Below are positions 41,874 through 53,300 of a stretch of 64,000 nucleotides of DNA, piece after piece. The position numbers were made by a program, and so were the translations under genes. Under the pieces are notes generated by a model. That model saw only the letters and a list, made by a program, of their open reading frames with translations. It did no database searches and was not told the origin of the DNA. The stretch's first letter is position 1; each line of letters opens with the position of its first letter. The DNA is from Bacteroidales bacterium (lineage in GTDB: Bacteria > Bacteroidota > Bacteroidia > Bacteroidales > F082), in NCBI GenBank assembly GCA_017427985.1, contig JAFRRS010000015.1, positions 124,001 to 188,000 on the forward strand, given 5' to 3'.

Positions 41874-44009
41874 TTACTGTTTACGCATTGCAATTAAGAG
41901 TTCCAGCATCTTGATTGCGGAATCGGAGACGATGGTGCCAGGTCCGAAGATGGCTGCTGCGCCTGCGTCATACAGGAACTGGTAATCCTGATGAGGGATG
42001 ACGCCACCGACCACCACCATGATGTCCGGACGACCGAGTTTCTCGAGTTCCTTGATAATCTGAGGCACGAGGGTCTTGTGACCTGCCGCCAACGATGACA
42101 CGCCGACGACGTGGACGTCGTTTTCCACTGCCTGACGCGCTGCCTCTGACGGTGTCTGGAACAATGGTCCCATATCGACGTCGAAGCCGATGTCAGCGTA
42201 ACCTGTTGCGACGACCTTGGCGCCACGGTCGTGACCGTCCTGACCCATCTTCGCAATCATGATACGAGGACGACGACCTTCGAGTTTAGCGAACTCATCC
42301 GCCATTGCCTGTGCCTTGGCGAATTTGTCATTACCTTTTGCTTCCATTGAATAAACTCCTGATATTGAACGAATTACAGCTTTATAACGACCAACGACTT
42401 TTTCGCATGCCATTGAGATTTCGCCCAATGTGGCGCGGCATTTTGCAGCCTCGACAGCAAGAGCGAGAAGGTTACCCTTGCCCGTTTTCACCGATTCGGT
42501 GATAGCATCGAGGCAACGCTGCACATCGGCCTCGTTACGGTTGGCGCGGAGTTCTTTCAGACGTTTGATCTGTGATTCGCGCACAGCGGTATTGTCAACT
42601 TCAAGAGTATCAATGCTATCCTCATGTTCAAGACGATATTTGTTGATACCTACGATTGTCTCGGTACCCGAGTCGATCTTAGCCTGCTTACGGGCTGCTG
42701 CTTCCTCGATACGCATCTTTGGAAGACCTGTCTCGATAGCCTTTGCCATACCGCCCATCTCCTCTACCTCCATGATGTGAGCCCAAGCGCGCTCAGCGAT
42801 TTCCTTGGTGAGAGATTCAACATAATATGAACCTGCCCATGGGTCGACGACGCGGCAGACATTGGTTTCTTCCTGAATGTAAATCTGAGTGTTACGAGCG
42901 ATACGAGCACTGAAGTCGGTAGGAAGTGCGATAGCCTCGTCGAGAGCGTTGGTGTGCAACGACTGAGTGTGACCGAGGGCTGCTCCCATAGCCTCGATAC
43001 AAGTACGAGCCACGTTGTTGAACGGGTCCTGCTCGGTGAGCGACCATCCTGAAGTCTGGGTGTGAGTACGCAGTGCCAATGACTTATCGCTCTTCGGGTT
43101 AAAGGTCTTCACAATCTTAGCCCACAGCATACGGGCTGCACGCATCTTAGCAATCTCCATGAAGTGGTTCATTCCGGAACACCAGAAGAACGACAAACGT
43201 GGAGCGAATGCGTCGATGTCCAAGCCTGACTTGACACCTGTGCGGAGGTAATCCCAACCATCGGCGAGAGTGTAGGCAAGCTCGATGTCGCATGTAGCGC
43301 CAGCTTCCTGCATGTGGTAGCCGGAGATTGAGATGCTGTTGAACTTCGGCATGTTCTGTGAAGTGAATGCGAAGATATCAGCGATGATTCGCATTGAGAA
43401 CTCAGGTGGATAGATATAGGTGTTACGCACCATGAACTCCTTCAAGATGTCGTTCTGGATTGTACCCTGAAGCTCTTCATATTTAGCGCCTTGTTCGAGA
43501 GCGGCGACGATGTAGAATGCCAAAATCGGCAACACGGCGCCGTTCATTGTCATTGACACAGACATCTTATTCAGCGGAATCTGGTCGAACAACACTTTCA
43601 TATCTTCAACGGAGCAGATTGACACGCCAGCCTTACCCACATCGCCCATAACGCGTTCATGGTCAGCGTCATAGCCACGGTGAGTAGCAAGGTCGAAAGC
43701 CACAGACAGACCTTTCTGACCTGCGGCGATGTTACGGCGGTAGAATGCGTTTGACTCCTCAGCGGTCGAGAAACCTGCATACTGACGGACGGTCCAAGGA
43801 CGCATCACATACATTGTCGAATAAGGTCCACGGAGATACGGGGCGATACCTGCAGCATAGTTGAGGTGCTCCATATTCTCAAGGTCTTCAGCCGTATAAG
43901 CCGGCTTCACGTTGATATGTTCAACAGTTTCCCAGTCAGGTTTGTAATCAGCTTTGATTTGTGACTTAGGTATAGCGTTGATATTTAAATTCTTGAAATC
44001 TGGTTTCAT
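41874..44009 (-). CDS. mutB: methylmalonyl-CoA mutase large subunit
   Basis: Adenosylcobalamin-dependent mutase that interconverts succinyl-CoA and (R)-methylmalonyl-CoA, the entry to propionate formation or its reverse. The 711-residue catalytic subunit has the TIM-barrel substrate region ([81 protein letters not shown]) and a C-terminal B12 domain with the lower-axial His in [12 protein letters not shown] and GSL-like [10 protein letters not shown], plus VVGGVIP. All hallmarks of an active subunit are present. It is cotranscribed with mutA upstream (14-base gap). Confidence 0.96.
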   Translation of the reverse strand: MKPDFKNLNINAIPKSQIKADYKPDWETVEHINVKPAYTAEDLENMEHLNYAAGIAPYLRGPYSTMYVMRPWTVRQYAGFSTAEESNAFYRRNIAAGQKGLSVAFDLATHRGYDADHERVMGDVGKAGVSICSVEDMKVLFDQIPLNKMSVSMTMNGAVLPILAFYIVAALEQGAKYEELQGTIQNDILKEFMVRNTYIYPPEFSMRIIADIFAFTSQNMPKFNSISISGYHMQEAGATCDIELAYTLADGWDYLRTGVKSGLDIDAFAPRLSFFWCSGMNHFMEIAKMRAARMLWAKIVKTFNPKSDKSLALRTHTQTSGWSLTEQDPFNNVARTCIEAMGAALGHTQSLHTNALDEAIALPTDFSARIARNTQIYIQEETNVCRVVDPWAGSYYVESLTKEIAERAWAHIMEVEEMGGMAKAIETGLPKMRIEEAAARKQAKIDSGTETIVGINKYRLEHEDSIDTLEVDNTAVRESQIKRLKELRANRNEADVQRCLDAITESVKTGKGNLLALAVEAAKCRATLGEISMACEKVVGRYKAVIRSISGVYSMEAKGNDKFAKAQAMADEFAKLEGRRPRIMIAKMGQDGHDRGAKVVATGYADIGFDVDMGPLFQTPSEAARQAVENDVHVVGVSSLAAGHKTLVPQIIKELEKLGRPDIMVVVGGVIPHQDYQFLYDAGAAAIFGPGTIVSDSAIKMLELLIAMRKQ

Positions 44010-44023
44010 TGCTTACTCCTTTC

Positions 44024-45874
44024 TTATTTTGTTATACCTAATCTCTTTTGGAAACTTTGCAAAGTCTCGAGGACGTTGCTCTTGACGTGGATGAAATATT
44101 CGAGACCGGCTTCTTTGAGGATGTCGGCTGTGCCTTCAGGGTTACCGGCGAGCACCACGATGGTGTCGTTTTTGAGTTCCTCGTAAATCTTGAGGGCGTT
44201 GCCTTCACCGTATTCCTCGTCGGATGAGCAGATTACCACGATTTCAGGTTTTATCTCGCGTGCTGCTGCGATGCCGTCTTCAAGGGTCTTGAAGCCAGGG
44301 TTGTCGACGACTTCAAAGCCTGCGCAAGCGAAGAAGTTCGATGCGAAGTTGGCGCGTGCCTTACGCATGGCGAGGTTGCCATATGTGAACATCCATGCTG
44401 TCGGACGTTTGTGGTCTTTAGCGTAAACGTCAGTGGCATAACGCATTGTCTCGAACTGCTGAGCCACGCGGAAGGTGTCGATGGTGTCGACTTCGGCGTT
44501 GGCATCGCGTTTGCAGCTCGGCTTGAACACCCATTCAGCCGGGTCGAACTTCATCACTTCGGTGAAGTTCGGGAACTGGTTGGTGCCGAGGATGGTCTCG
44601 CGGCGTGTGGCGACGTTGCTGAAACGTTTCGCTGCGCTTTCCTTCACGATATTTTGGATTGTGCCCTTGCGCACTGCAGCGAGGTAGCCGCCTTCGTCCT
44701 GAATCTGGAGGAAGACGTTCCATGCAGCGGTAGCGATGGATTCTGTAAGATTTTCAATGTAATATGAGCCTGCGGCAGGGTCAGCGACCTTGTCGAAATG
44801 CGACTCTTCCTTAAGGATGAGCTGCTGGTTGCGTGAGATACGATCAGCAAAATCCGTCGCCTCTTCAAATGTGGCGTCGAATGGAGTTACTGAGAATGAA
44901 TCGACACCGCCAAGGATAGCAGACATCGTACCTGTTGTGGTACGCAGCATGTTGACGTACGGGTCGTACAAACTCATGTTAATCAACGCATTGAAGGCAT
45001 GGATGCGAATCTTGCAGTTCTCCTCTTTTGCGCCGTAAGCCTTAAGGATTTCAGCCCAGAGCATACGGTAGGCGCGCATCTTCGCCATCTCCATGAAGTA
45101 GGTCTGACCGACGGCGACGTTGAAACGCATCTTCGGGGCTATCTCATCGATTGTCAAGCCTTTAGCGAGCAGCTGTTCGATGTATTCGACACCCACTGAG
45201 AGGGCGATACCCATTTCCTGCGAGATGGTTGCGCCGGCGTTGGTGAACACATGTGCGTTGACTCCGATGGTCTGAACGCCAGGGATTTCAGCCTTTGTGA
45301 GGATGGCTGCGAGTTCCATGTCGGTGTTTTCAGTGATGAACCATGTGCCGCGACGGATGTAACGTGTGAGCGGGTCATAGTTGAGCGAGCCGTGGATGCC
45401 AGGGATCTTCGACATCATCTCAAGGAGCGGGAGATGATACTTGTTATTATAGAAGGTGATTTCGACCGCTTCGGCATAGATTCCGTTGAGGAGTCCTGAT
45501 ATCTCGACAGCGTCGTAGGCCTTGTCGTATTCGAGGCGGAACGAGAGTGCTGTAGCGCCGCGGTTGAGGGCGTCGAGAGCTTTTTTATTTGCCTCGTGGT
45601 AGTCTTTCACCACGATGTCCTCGCACACGAGCCAGTCGTTACCTTCGTTTTTGGTGCTGCGGATGTAAGGATACTCGCCAGGTTTGGTGTCGAGCCACGG
45701 TATATCCTTCAGATTCTCAGCGCGATAATACGGCCTCACCTGGAAACCTTCGGCTGTTTTCCAGACAAGTTTCTTGTTGTAATCGGCTCCTTTGAGGTCT
45801 TTTTCGATGACAGCTTCCCACTGTTCGGTGGTCACTGGAGGAAATTCCTCAAAAAGTTTTTTCTGGTTACTCAT
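44024..45874 (-). CDS. mutA: methylmalonyl-CoA mutase small subunit
   Basis: Non-catalytic partner of MutB in the heterodimeric mutase. The 616-residue protein shares the barrel fold (FPPVTTEQWEAVIEKDLKG at the start, GVNAHVFTNAGATISQEMGI, AVGQTYFMEMAKMRAYRMLW, DPAAGSYYIENLT). Its B12-like C-terminal domain lacks the DGHDRG cobalamin His motif seen in MutB, as expected for the small subunit. Catalytic activity is therefore carried by MutB. It heads the two-gene unit, transcribed from a promoter just upstream. Confidence 0.96.
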   Translation of the reverse strand: MSNQKKLFEEFPPVTTEQWEAVIEKDLKGADYNKKLVWKTAEGFQVRPYYRAENLKDIPWLDTKPGEYPYIRSTKNEGNDWLVCEDIVVKDYHEANKKALDALNRGATALSFRLEYDKAYDAVEISGLLNGIYAEAVEITFYNNKYHLPLLEMMSKIPGIHGSLNYDPLTRYIRRGTWFITENTDMELAAILTKAEIPGVQTIGVNAHVFTNAGATISQEMGIALSVGVEYIEQLLAKGLTIDEIAPKMRFNVAVGQTYFMEMAKMRAYRMLWAEILKAYGAKEENCKIRIHAFNALINMSLYDPYVNMLRTTTGTMSAILGGVDSFSVTPFDATFEEATDFADRISRNQQLILKEESHFDKVADPAAGSYYIENLTESIATAAWNVFLQIQDEGGYLAAVRKGTIQNIVKESAAKRFSNVATRRETILGTNQFPNFTEVMKFDPAEWVFKPSCKRDANAEVDTIDTFRVAQQFETMRYATDVYAKDHKRPTAWMFTYGNLAMRKARANFASNFFACAGFEVVDNPGFKTLEDGIAAAREIKPEIVVICSSDEEYGEGNALKIYEELKNDTIVVLAGNPEGTADILKEAGLEYFIHVKSNVLETLQSFQKRLGITK

Positions 45875-45902
45875 GATATTTGAAATTTTCGAAAATTTTT
45901 TG

Positions 45903-45910
45903 CAAATATA
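45903..45910 (-). promoter_or_regulatory. mutA-mutB promoter, -7 box
   Basis: TATATTTG on the minus strand, 28 bases before the mutA ATG. Confidence 0.65.
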
Positions 45911-45964
45911 GGAATTTTTCTTTTTCTGTTACTTTTTTCTTGATAAAAAGTATCCAAAAATCAA

Positions 45965-46016
45965 GCGCCAGCCGAGGACGCGACATGTCGCGTCCCTACA
46001 TACCGCCGTCTGGCGC
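45965..46016. repeat. family A repeat nested in an inverted repeat
   Basis: An inner GGACGCGAC-ATGTCGCGTCC palindrome (GGGACGCG variant, ending CCCTAC) lies between GCGCCAG (45965-45971) and CTGGCGC (46010-46016); a further CTGGCGC is at 46039. The 360-base gap 45875-46234 otherwise holds AT-rich sequence and the two promoters. Confidence 0.8.
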
Positions 46017-46163
46017 AGGCCACCGCACCTGAGACAATCTGGCGCAAAGCGAAGATAAATCAATAAAATTTTGTTAAAAATTTTTAAGAATTAAAAAAAG
46101 TGGAAATTTTGATTTTGTTGTTGTAATTTTTTGATTTTCAATTATTTAGAAGGGTGTTGAAAA

Positions 46164-46188
46164 ATTAGTCGTTTTTCGTACGACTAAT
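46164..46188. promoter_or_regulatory. operator-like inverted repeat upstream of the DUF1016 gene
   Basis: ATTAGTCGT and ACGACTAAT form a perfect 9-bp inverted repeat with 7 bases between them. The right arm covers the position expected for the -33 element of the -7 box TAGTTTTG at 46204-46211, so a bound protein would block the promoter. A stem-loop role is also possible. Confidence 0.5.
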
Positions 46189-46234
46189 TCGGAAAAAGTG
46201 TTATAGTTTTGCAGAAAATTAAAAATCATAATTT

Positions 46235-47239
46235 ATGAAGAGAAAAGGAATAGAAAACAACAATTTTGGTGATATTGTGTCACTTATTAACCAGTCAAGA
46301 TTAAAAGCTTATCAGGCTGTCAACAGAGAATTAATCGAACTTTATTGGAAAATCGGGAAGTATATCAGCAAAAAGACAAATGAAGAAGGTTGGGGAAAAA
46401 GCACAGTTCAGAATCTTGCAGATTATATTAATGACAAGGAACCTGGAATAAAAGGCTTTTCCGATAAAAATCTTTGGCGAATGAAGCAATTCTATGAAGT
46501 TTACAAAGATTATCCAAAACTCTCAGCACTGCTGAGAGAAATTAATTGGACAAATAACGTGATGATTTTGTCAAAATGTGAGACCCTTGAAGAAAAAGAG
46601 TTTTATCTCCAACTCGTTGTAAATGAACAATATACCAAACGAGAGCTCGAAAGACAAATTAATTCATGTTGCTATGAAAGAACACTACTCGGTCAGAAAT
46701 ATCATGAAAAACTCTCACCACTGGTGAGAGAATTTCCGGAAAAGATTTCGAAAATCTTCAAAGAACAATATATCTTTGATTTTCTTAATCTTAGCGAAGA
46801 CATTCAGGAAAATGATCTGCAAAAATCTCTCGTCAAAAACATGAAAAAATTTGTTTTGGAACTTGGAAAAGACTTCATTTTTGTCGGAGAAAACTACAGA
46901 CTGCAGGTCGGAATGAAGGATTTTTACATCGATTTGCTGTTTTTTCACAGAAATCTGAATTGTCTCGTGGCTTTTGAATTGAAAACCGTCGATTTCATGC
47001 CAGAACATCTGGGACAACTTAACTTTTATCTTGAAGCTTTGGACAGAGATGTCAGGAAAAAGCATGAGAATCCGAGCATAGGTGTTTTGTTATGCAAAGG
47101 GAAAGACGACGATGTTGTAGAATATGCAATGAGCAGGCAGTTGTCGCCGACTTTGATAAGCGAATATGAGATGGCTCTGCCCGATAAAAAAATCTTACGA
47201 GAAAAACTGAGAGAAATATGTGCTGAAAAAATAAATTAA
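46235..47239 (+). CDS. DUF1016/YhcG family PDDEXK nuclease-like protein
   Basis: A 334-residue protein of the DUF1016 (YhcG) family. The N-terminal domain (residues about 10-160) has INQSRLKAYQAVNRELIELYW, the conserved GWGKSTVQNLADYI and GFSDKNLWRMKQFYE. The C-terminal PDDEXK nuclease-like domain (about 180-330) has FYIDLLFFHRNLNCLVAFELK with the D...ExK active site, and GQLNFYLEALD. The family is accessory, often strain-variable and found in mobile or defence regions; its target is not established. It stands alone with its own promoter and an operator-like inverted repeat, and its codon use is more AT-rich than its neighbours, consistent with lateral gain. Confidence 0.9.
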   Translation: MKRKGIENNNFGDIVSLINQSRLKAYQAVNRELIELYWKIGKYISKKTNEEGWGKSTVQNLADYINDKEPGIKGFSDKNLWRMKQFYEVYKDYPKLSALLREINWTNNVMILSKCETLEEKEFYLQLVVNEQYTKRELERQINSCCYERTLLGQKYHEKLSPLVREFPEKISKIFKEQYIFDFLNLSEDIQENDLQKSLVKNMKKFVLELGKDFIFVGENYRLQVGMKDFYIDLLFFHRNLNCLVAFELKTVDFMPEHLGQLNFYLEALDRDVRKKHENPSIGVLLCKGKDDDVVEYAMSRQLSPTLISEYEMALPDKKILREKLREICAEKIN

Positions 47240-47268
47240 AAAATCTTTTCACCTATTAATAAAATGAC

Positions 47269-47276
47269 TAAATTTG
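47269..47276 (+). promoter_or_regulatory. -7 promoter box of the giant adhesin gene
   Basis: TAAATTTG, 83 bases before the ATG at 47360. The leader contains a small TCGTTTT/AAAACGA hairpin at 47298-47313. Confidence 0.6.
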
Positions 47277-47359
47277 CGAATTTACAAAAGTGATGGTGTC
47301 GTTTTACAAAACGATGATTTTCAAAGAAATAAATAAGTAACAAATAAAAAATAAACACA

Positions 47360-50300
47360 ATGAAAAGAAAACTTACATTTTTAATCTCTGCAGCGTTGAT
47401 GCTGCTGACAATGATGGCAACCACAGGGGAAATGTGGGGGCAAAGTGACTACTCGACAACTTATACGAGCAATTGTACATTAACTGCAGGAACCAACGGA
47501 TCAACATGTTCAGTAAGTATTGGTAACAATAGCTATGACGGCATCAAGGTTGGCACATCCAAAGCTGGTGGTACAATGACTGTTACAGTGCCATCTGGAG
47601 CAAAATATCTTCATATACATGTGGCAGCATGGAATGGTGTTACTGGATTATCTTTAAATATTACACCCAACACGAATATTTCTCCAACAAGTGTTTCATT
47701 GACAGCAGATAGTGGTATATCCAGTAATTCTCCTTTCACCTTCGCCGGCACAGCATCATCAACGGATTATTACAAAGTCATCACATTCACTAATGCATTA
47801 ACTTCAGAAACAACATTTACTTTCACAACCAGCACAACAAAACGCTTTGTTATTTGGGGCGTAAACAGCGAAGAAGAAGGTGGCGGCGGTAACACTCCAT
47901 CCATCTCTGCTGATGATGTAAACATCGCTTACAATGCCACATCAGGTTCGATTTCCTACACCCTTACTAATGGTAATGGCAATGTAACCGCCAGCGTTAC
48001 CGATGGCGACTGGCTCACATTAGGCACGATAACTGAAAGTGCAGTTCCGTTCACATGCTCGGCCAATAATGGTGGTGAACGCACAGCAACAGTGACGCTT
48101 TCCTATACGGGCGCTACTGACAAGGCTGTCACCGTCACGCAAGCAGGAGCGCTCTCTGTGGCAGCTCCAACATTCAGTCCAGAAGCCGGCACATACACTT
48201 CAGCTCAAAATGTTACCATTAGCACAACAACCGAGGGTGCTACAATTTATTACACTACCGATGGTTCAACCCCAACATCTGGAAGCACCGTTTACACGAG
48301 TGCCATTAGTGTTGCTACAACCCAAACCATCAAAGCCATAGCTATTAAAAACGAGGTAAGCAGCGCGATTTCAGAGGCAGAATATACAATCAATATTCCA
48401 ATTACAGGTTATGTTATCAACTTTGAAAGTGTCGCAAATTTATATGCTGATTGGACATTTACAAATATGGAATCCAAGCAAACAGGTAATAACAATGTCA
48501 CTGCACATGGCGGAACGTATTACGGAACAACAGGAGGAAAAGCCACTGCGTCAATTCAAACAAAAGAAAAATATAGCAATCCTGGCAATCTGACATGTTA
48601 TGTTACAAAACAATCAAACAACACTACTTCTTCAACTTGGTATATACAAGTCTCCTCTGACGGAAGTACATGGACAGATGTAGAAACACAGAGTGCAACC
48701 AGCATGAGTGCCGGAACATGGGTTGAGTTTTCAGCAGACCTTTCATCTTATTCTAATGTTTATGTTAGAGTTTACTATAGTGGTTCAACAGCTGTTAGAA
48801 ACATAGATGATTTGTCTCTTACTGAAGCTTCCAACACATTCTCTGTCACATACGACGGCAACGGCAACACTGGCGGTTCTGTCCCAACAGATTCAAACGA
48901 ATACGACGATGGAAACAACACCGTGACCGTTCTCGGAAACACTGGTAACCTTGTTAAAGCAGGATATGTATGGAGCGGATGGAACACACAACCCAATGGA
49001 GAAGGAACAACATATCAAGCAAATGCAACATTCACCATTACCGCAAACACTACTCTTTATGCGAAATGGAATGCTAAAACCATTACAGACCTGTCTTATA
49101 CAGGAACTCCAACCAAGACATCGTATAATTCAGGTGAAAGTTTCGACCCAACAGGCTTGACAGTGACCGCCACATTTAATGATGAATCATCAGAAAACGT
49201 CACCGCACTGGTTACATGGACACCAGATCCATTAACAACTGGCACAACATCTGTTACCGGAACATACATGGGTCAAACCATCAATGTTTCAGGTCTCACT
49301 GTAACAGCAGCTCCTGGCTCGGAAGGAAACCCTTACACCGTGGCGCAGGCTCGTGCAGCTATTGACGCTGGAACAGGGTTAACTGGTGTATATGCGACAG
49401 GTATTATATCACAAGTTGATTCATATAACTCAACATATAACAGTATCACTTATTGGATTTCAAGCGATGGTACTACAACTTCAGACCAATTAGAAGTTTA
49501 CAGTGGTAAAGGTTTGAATAATACCAACTTCTCTTCTATAGATGACGTTAAAGTTGGTGCAACTGTTGTTGTTTATGGTAATTTGAAGAAATATGGTAAT
49601 GTTTATGAATTTGACAAAAACAACTATTTAACAAGTTATACAGCTCCAGTAATTACCGTTGAGGCTCCGACATTCAGCCCAGTTGCGGGAACTTATGATG
49701 TGGCACAAAGTGTTACATTAAGCTGTGCAACAGATGGTTCGACAATCTACTATACAACCGATGGTACTAATCCAACGAATGGAAGCACACAATATACAGC
49801 TGCTATCAACGTAGCAAGTACCACTACTATAAAAGCCATCGCTTATGTTGGTGACGATTATAGTACTGTTGCAACAGCAACATATACTATCGTTTCTCTT
49901 AACAACATTTCTGACATTACCGAAGTTGGCACAGCATACAGTGTTAAAGGCACTGTCGTTGCCACCAACAGCAAAGGCTTTGTGATGGGAGACGGAACTG
50001 GTTATGTTTATTACTATAAAAATGATGAAACTGGCAAATCCGTTGGTGACATGGTCAAAGTCTCTGGCACAACTGGCACCTATGGTCAAATCATCCAATT
50101 CACCAATTCCGCCACAGTAACCGAAGCTGCAACTTCCAGCTACAACAACACTCCAGCAGCCACAACAATTACAGCAGTTCCTGATTATTCAACTGGTTAT
50201 CACCTGAGCACCTATCTGGAATTTGAAGGTGCTTTAGCAAAATCTGGCAGTAACTATTTAATTACCATTGGTGAAAGCCAAATTCAGATTTCTTATCCAA

Positions 50301-53300
50301 CCACAGCACAAAGCACAGCTTTGACAGCTTTGGATGGAAAGACAGTCCACGTAAAAGGTTATTTCACTGGAATCAACAGCAGCAGCAAGTTCACAGTGAT
50401 GCTTGAAAGTGCTGAAGAAGTAATCATTACCACACCTTCCGTTACCATTACAAATGCCACTGTCAACGTAACCGCTGTAGGCGGAAATGGCACCATTGAC
50501 GTGACCTATTCAAATATTGAGCCTGACGACATCAATTCTGTAGCTCAATTCTTTGCTTCAGACGGCGAGACATCGGCTACATATGATTGGATCTCGGTTG
50601 AATTTAACGATGAAAAAGATGCTGTTTATACTGTCGAAGCAAACGATAGCGAAGCACGCACAGCCTACTTCAAGGTATATGAACAGAGCGAAGGTATCTA
50701 TTCAAACCTCGTCACCGTCAATCAAGCAAAATTTGTTGTCGACTACGCAACATTGCCGTTTGCATTTGATGGTGGCTCTTCCGCTATTTCAAGCACTACT
50801 GGTTTGACACAAAGTGGACTTGGTTCAGATTACGGCTCATCTCCAAAACTGAAATTCGATGGTACTGGCGACTGGGTTATTCTTAAAATCAACGAAAGAC
50901 CTGGCCTCCTCACCTTTGACATTAAAGGCAACAGTTTCTCAGGAAGCACATTCAAAGTACAGACTTCAGAAGATGGTGAAACTTACACAGATTTAAAGAC
51001 TTATACAGAACTTGGCAACAAACAATCAGAAGAGTTCTCTTCTCTTGGCGAAAATGTCAGATACATCAAATGGATTTACACCGAAAAAGTTAATGGCAAT
51101 GTCGCTTTAGGTAACATCGAACTTGCTGCATATCAGGAACAACAGGAACAAGTCGCAACACCGACATTCACACCTGAAGCAGGAGAATATAATGCGGCTC
51201 AAAACGTAACCATAGCCTGTGCGACAAATGGCGCAACCATTTATTATACCACCAACGGAGACGCCCCAACAGCAGAAAGCACAGAATACACTGCCGCAAT
51301 TCCAGTTACCACAACTACAACCATCAAGGCAATTGCTGTTAAAGAAGGAATGAACAATAGTGATGTGGCAACTGCTACTTACACAATCAACACAACTCCA
51401 ACACCAAGCCAAGATAATTGGGTTGCGACAGATTTGGCAGATTTGACATCAAGCGATGTGTTTGTAATTGTCGGAAACAACGGAAGCACTTATGCAATGG
51501 CAAATAACAATGGAACTTCTGCCCCATCTGCAACAGCTGTTACCATTGCTAACAACAAACTTTCAGAAGCTCCAGCAGATAACCTCAAATGGAACATCAG
51601 TGGCAATGCAACAGACGGTTATACCTTCTATCCGAATGGTTCTACAACAACATGGCTGTATTGCATTAACAATAATAATGGTTTAAGAGTAGGAGATACC
51701 GATAATGATAAGACGTTTGAAATAAAAGATGATTATTTGTACAACAAAGGTCAAGGAAGATATATTGGTATTTATAATAGTCAAGATTGGAGAAGTTATA
51801 CTAATACTACTGGCAACATTGCTGGTCAGACCTTTGATTTCTACAAGAGAGTTTCAACAGAGCCTTCAATCACCATCAACCCTGGTCCGTATAATATGAA
51901 TTGTGATGGCGGACATGCTGTACTTGAAGTCTCATGCTCAAACATGGCTCAAAATCCACAACTTGAAGTGGTATTCTATGAATCAGATGGCACAACAGCT
52001 GCCGCTTATAATCATGATTGGATTACAGCAACAATTGATAATGACGGCAATCTTGACGGCACTATTCAACTTAATAACAGCAACGAAGCACGTTCAGCTT
52101 ACTTCAAGATTAAAGGCGTTGGCAACGACAACAGTGAGGTTTATTCAGATCTCGTGACAATAAACCAGGCAGCTTACTCATTAAGCATTGTGTTTGAAAC
52201 AGATGAATTAAATATTGAAGTTGGTGGTGAATCGGACAGAAAAATAAGCTTCGATTATTCAGGCTTGGGCAGTACCCCTACATTTGAAGTCCGTCTTTAC
52301 GCATCAGACGGCACAACATCAGCGATTTATGACTGGCTGACAACATCCATCAATAAGAATAAAGTTAACATCACAGTTTCAGCCAACACAGGCGCTGCTC
52401 GTCATGCATATTTCAAAGTTTATGGCGCAGGAAACAATACTAATACAGAGTCAAATCTCGTAACAATCAACCAGGCAGAATATGTGGCTCTGACCTACAC
52501 TGTTACATACGATGCCAACGGTGGCACGGGCACAATGACTGATCCGAACAGCCCTTACACTGAAAATGCCGAGGTGACATTGCTTGAAAACACATTCACC
52601 GCTCCTGAAGGCAAGATTTGGGATTCATGGTCGGTTAAAGATGCTAATCAAGAAACCATTACCGTAAATAACGGCAAGTTCAACATGCCTGCAAGCAACG
52701 TTACTGTCTCAGCACAATGGGTTGACAATCCTGTAACTCCTACCTACGAATGGGAGCTCACAGAATTGGCGGATTTGACAGCAAGCGATGTGTTTGTGAT
52801 TGTTGGAACACGTACTGATGAAGCCTATGCAGGTAATTACGCCATGACTAATACTGTCAGCTCGAGCAATCCTCCTACAGCAACACCTGTTGAAATAGCC
52901 AACAACAAACTCTCGAATGCCCCAGCTGATAATCTCAAATGGAATATCAGTGGCAATGCTACTGACGGTTATACCTTCTATCCAAATGGTTCTACAACTA
53001 ATTGGCTGTATTGCACTAATAACAATAATGGTGTTCGTGTTGGAAATAATGACAACAAGACTTTTGTGGTAGATAATGGATATCTTAAACACGTATCCAC
53101 ATCACGCTATATAGGAGTTTATCAATCACAAGATTGGAGATGTTACACTTCAAGTACTGCTACTAATATCGCCAATCAGTCTTTTGCTTTCTACAAGAAA
53201 GTTTCAACAGAGCCTACAATCACTGCGACATCTGGTTCTAACTTGGCTTATGACGCGACATCAGGTAGCATTATCTACGAAATTGAGAATTATGAAGATG

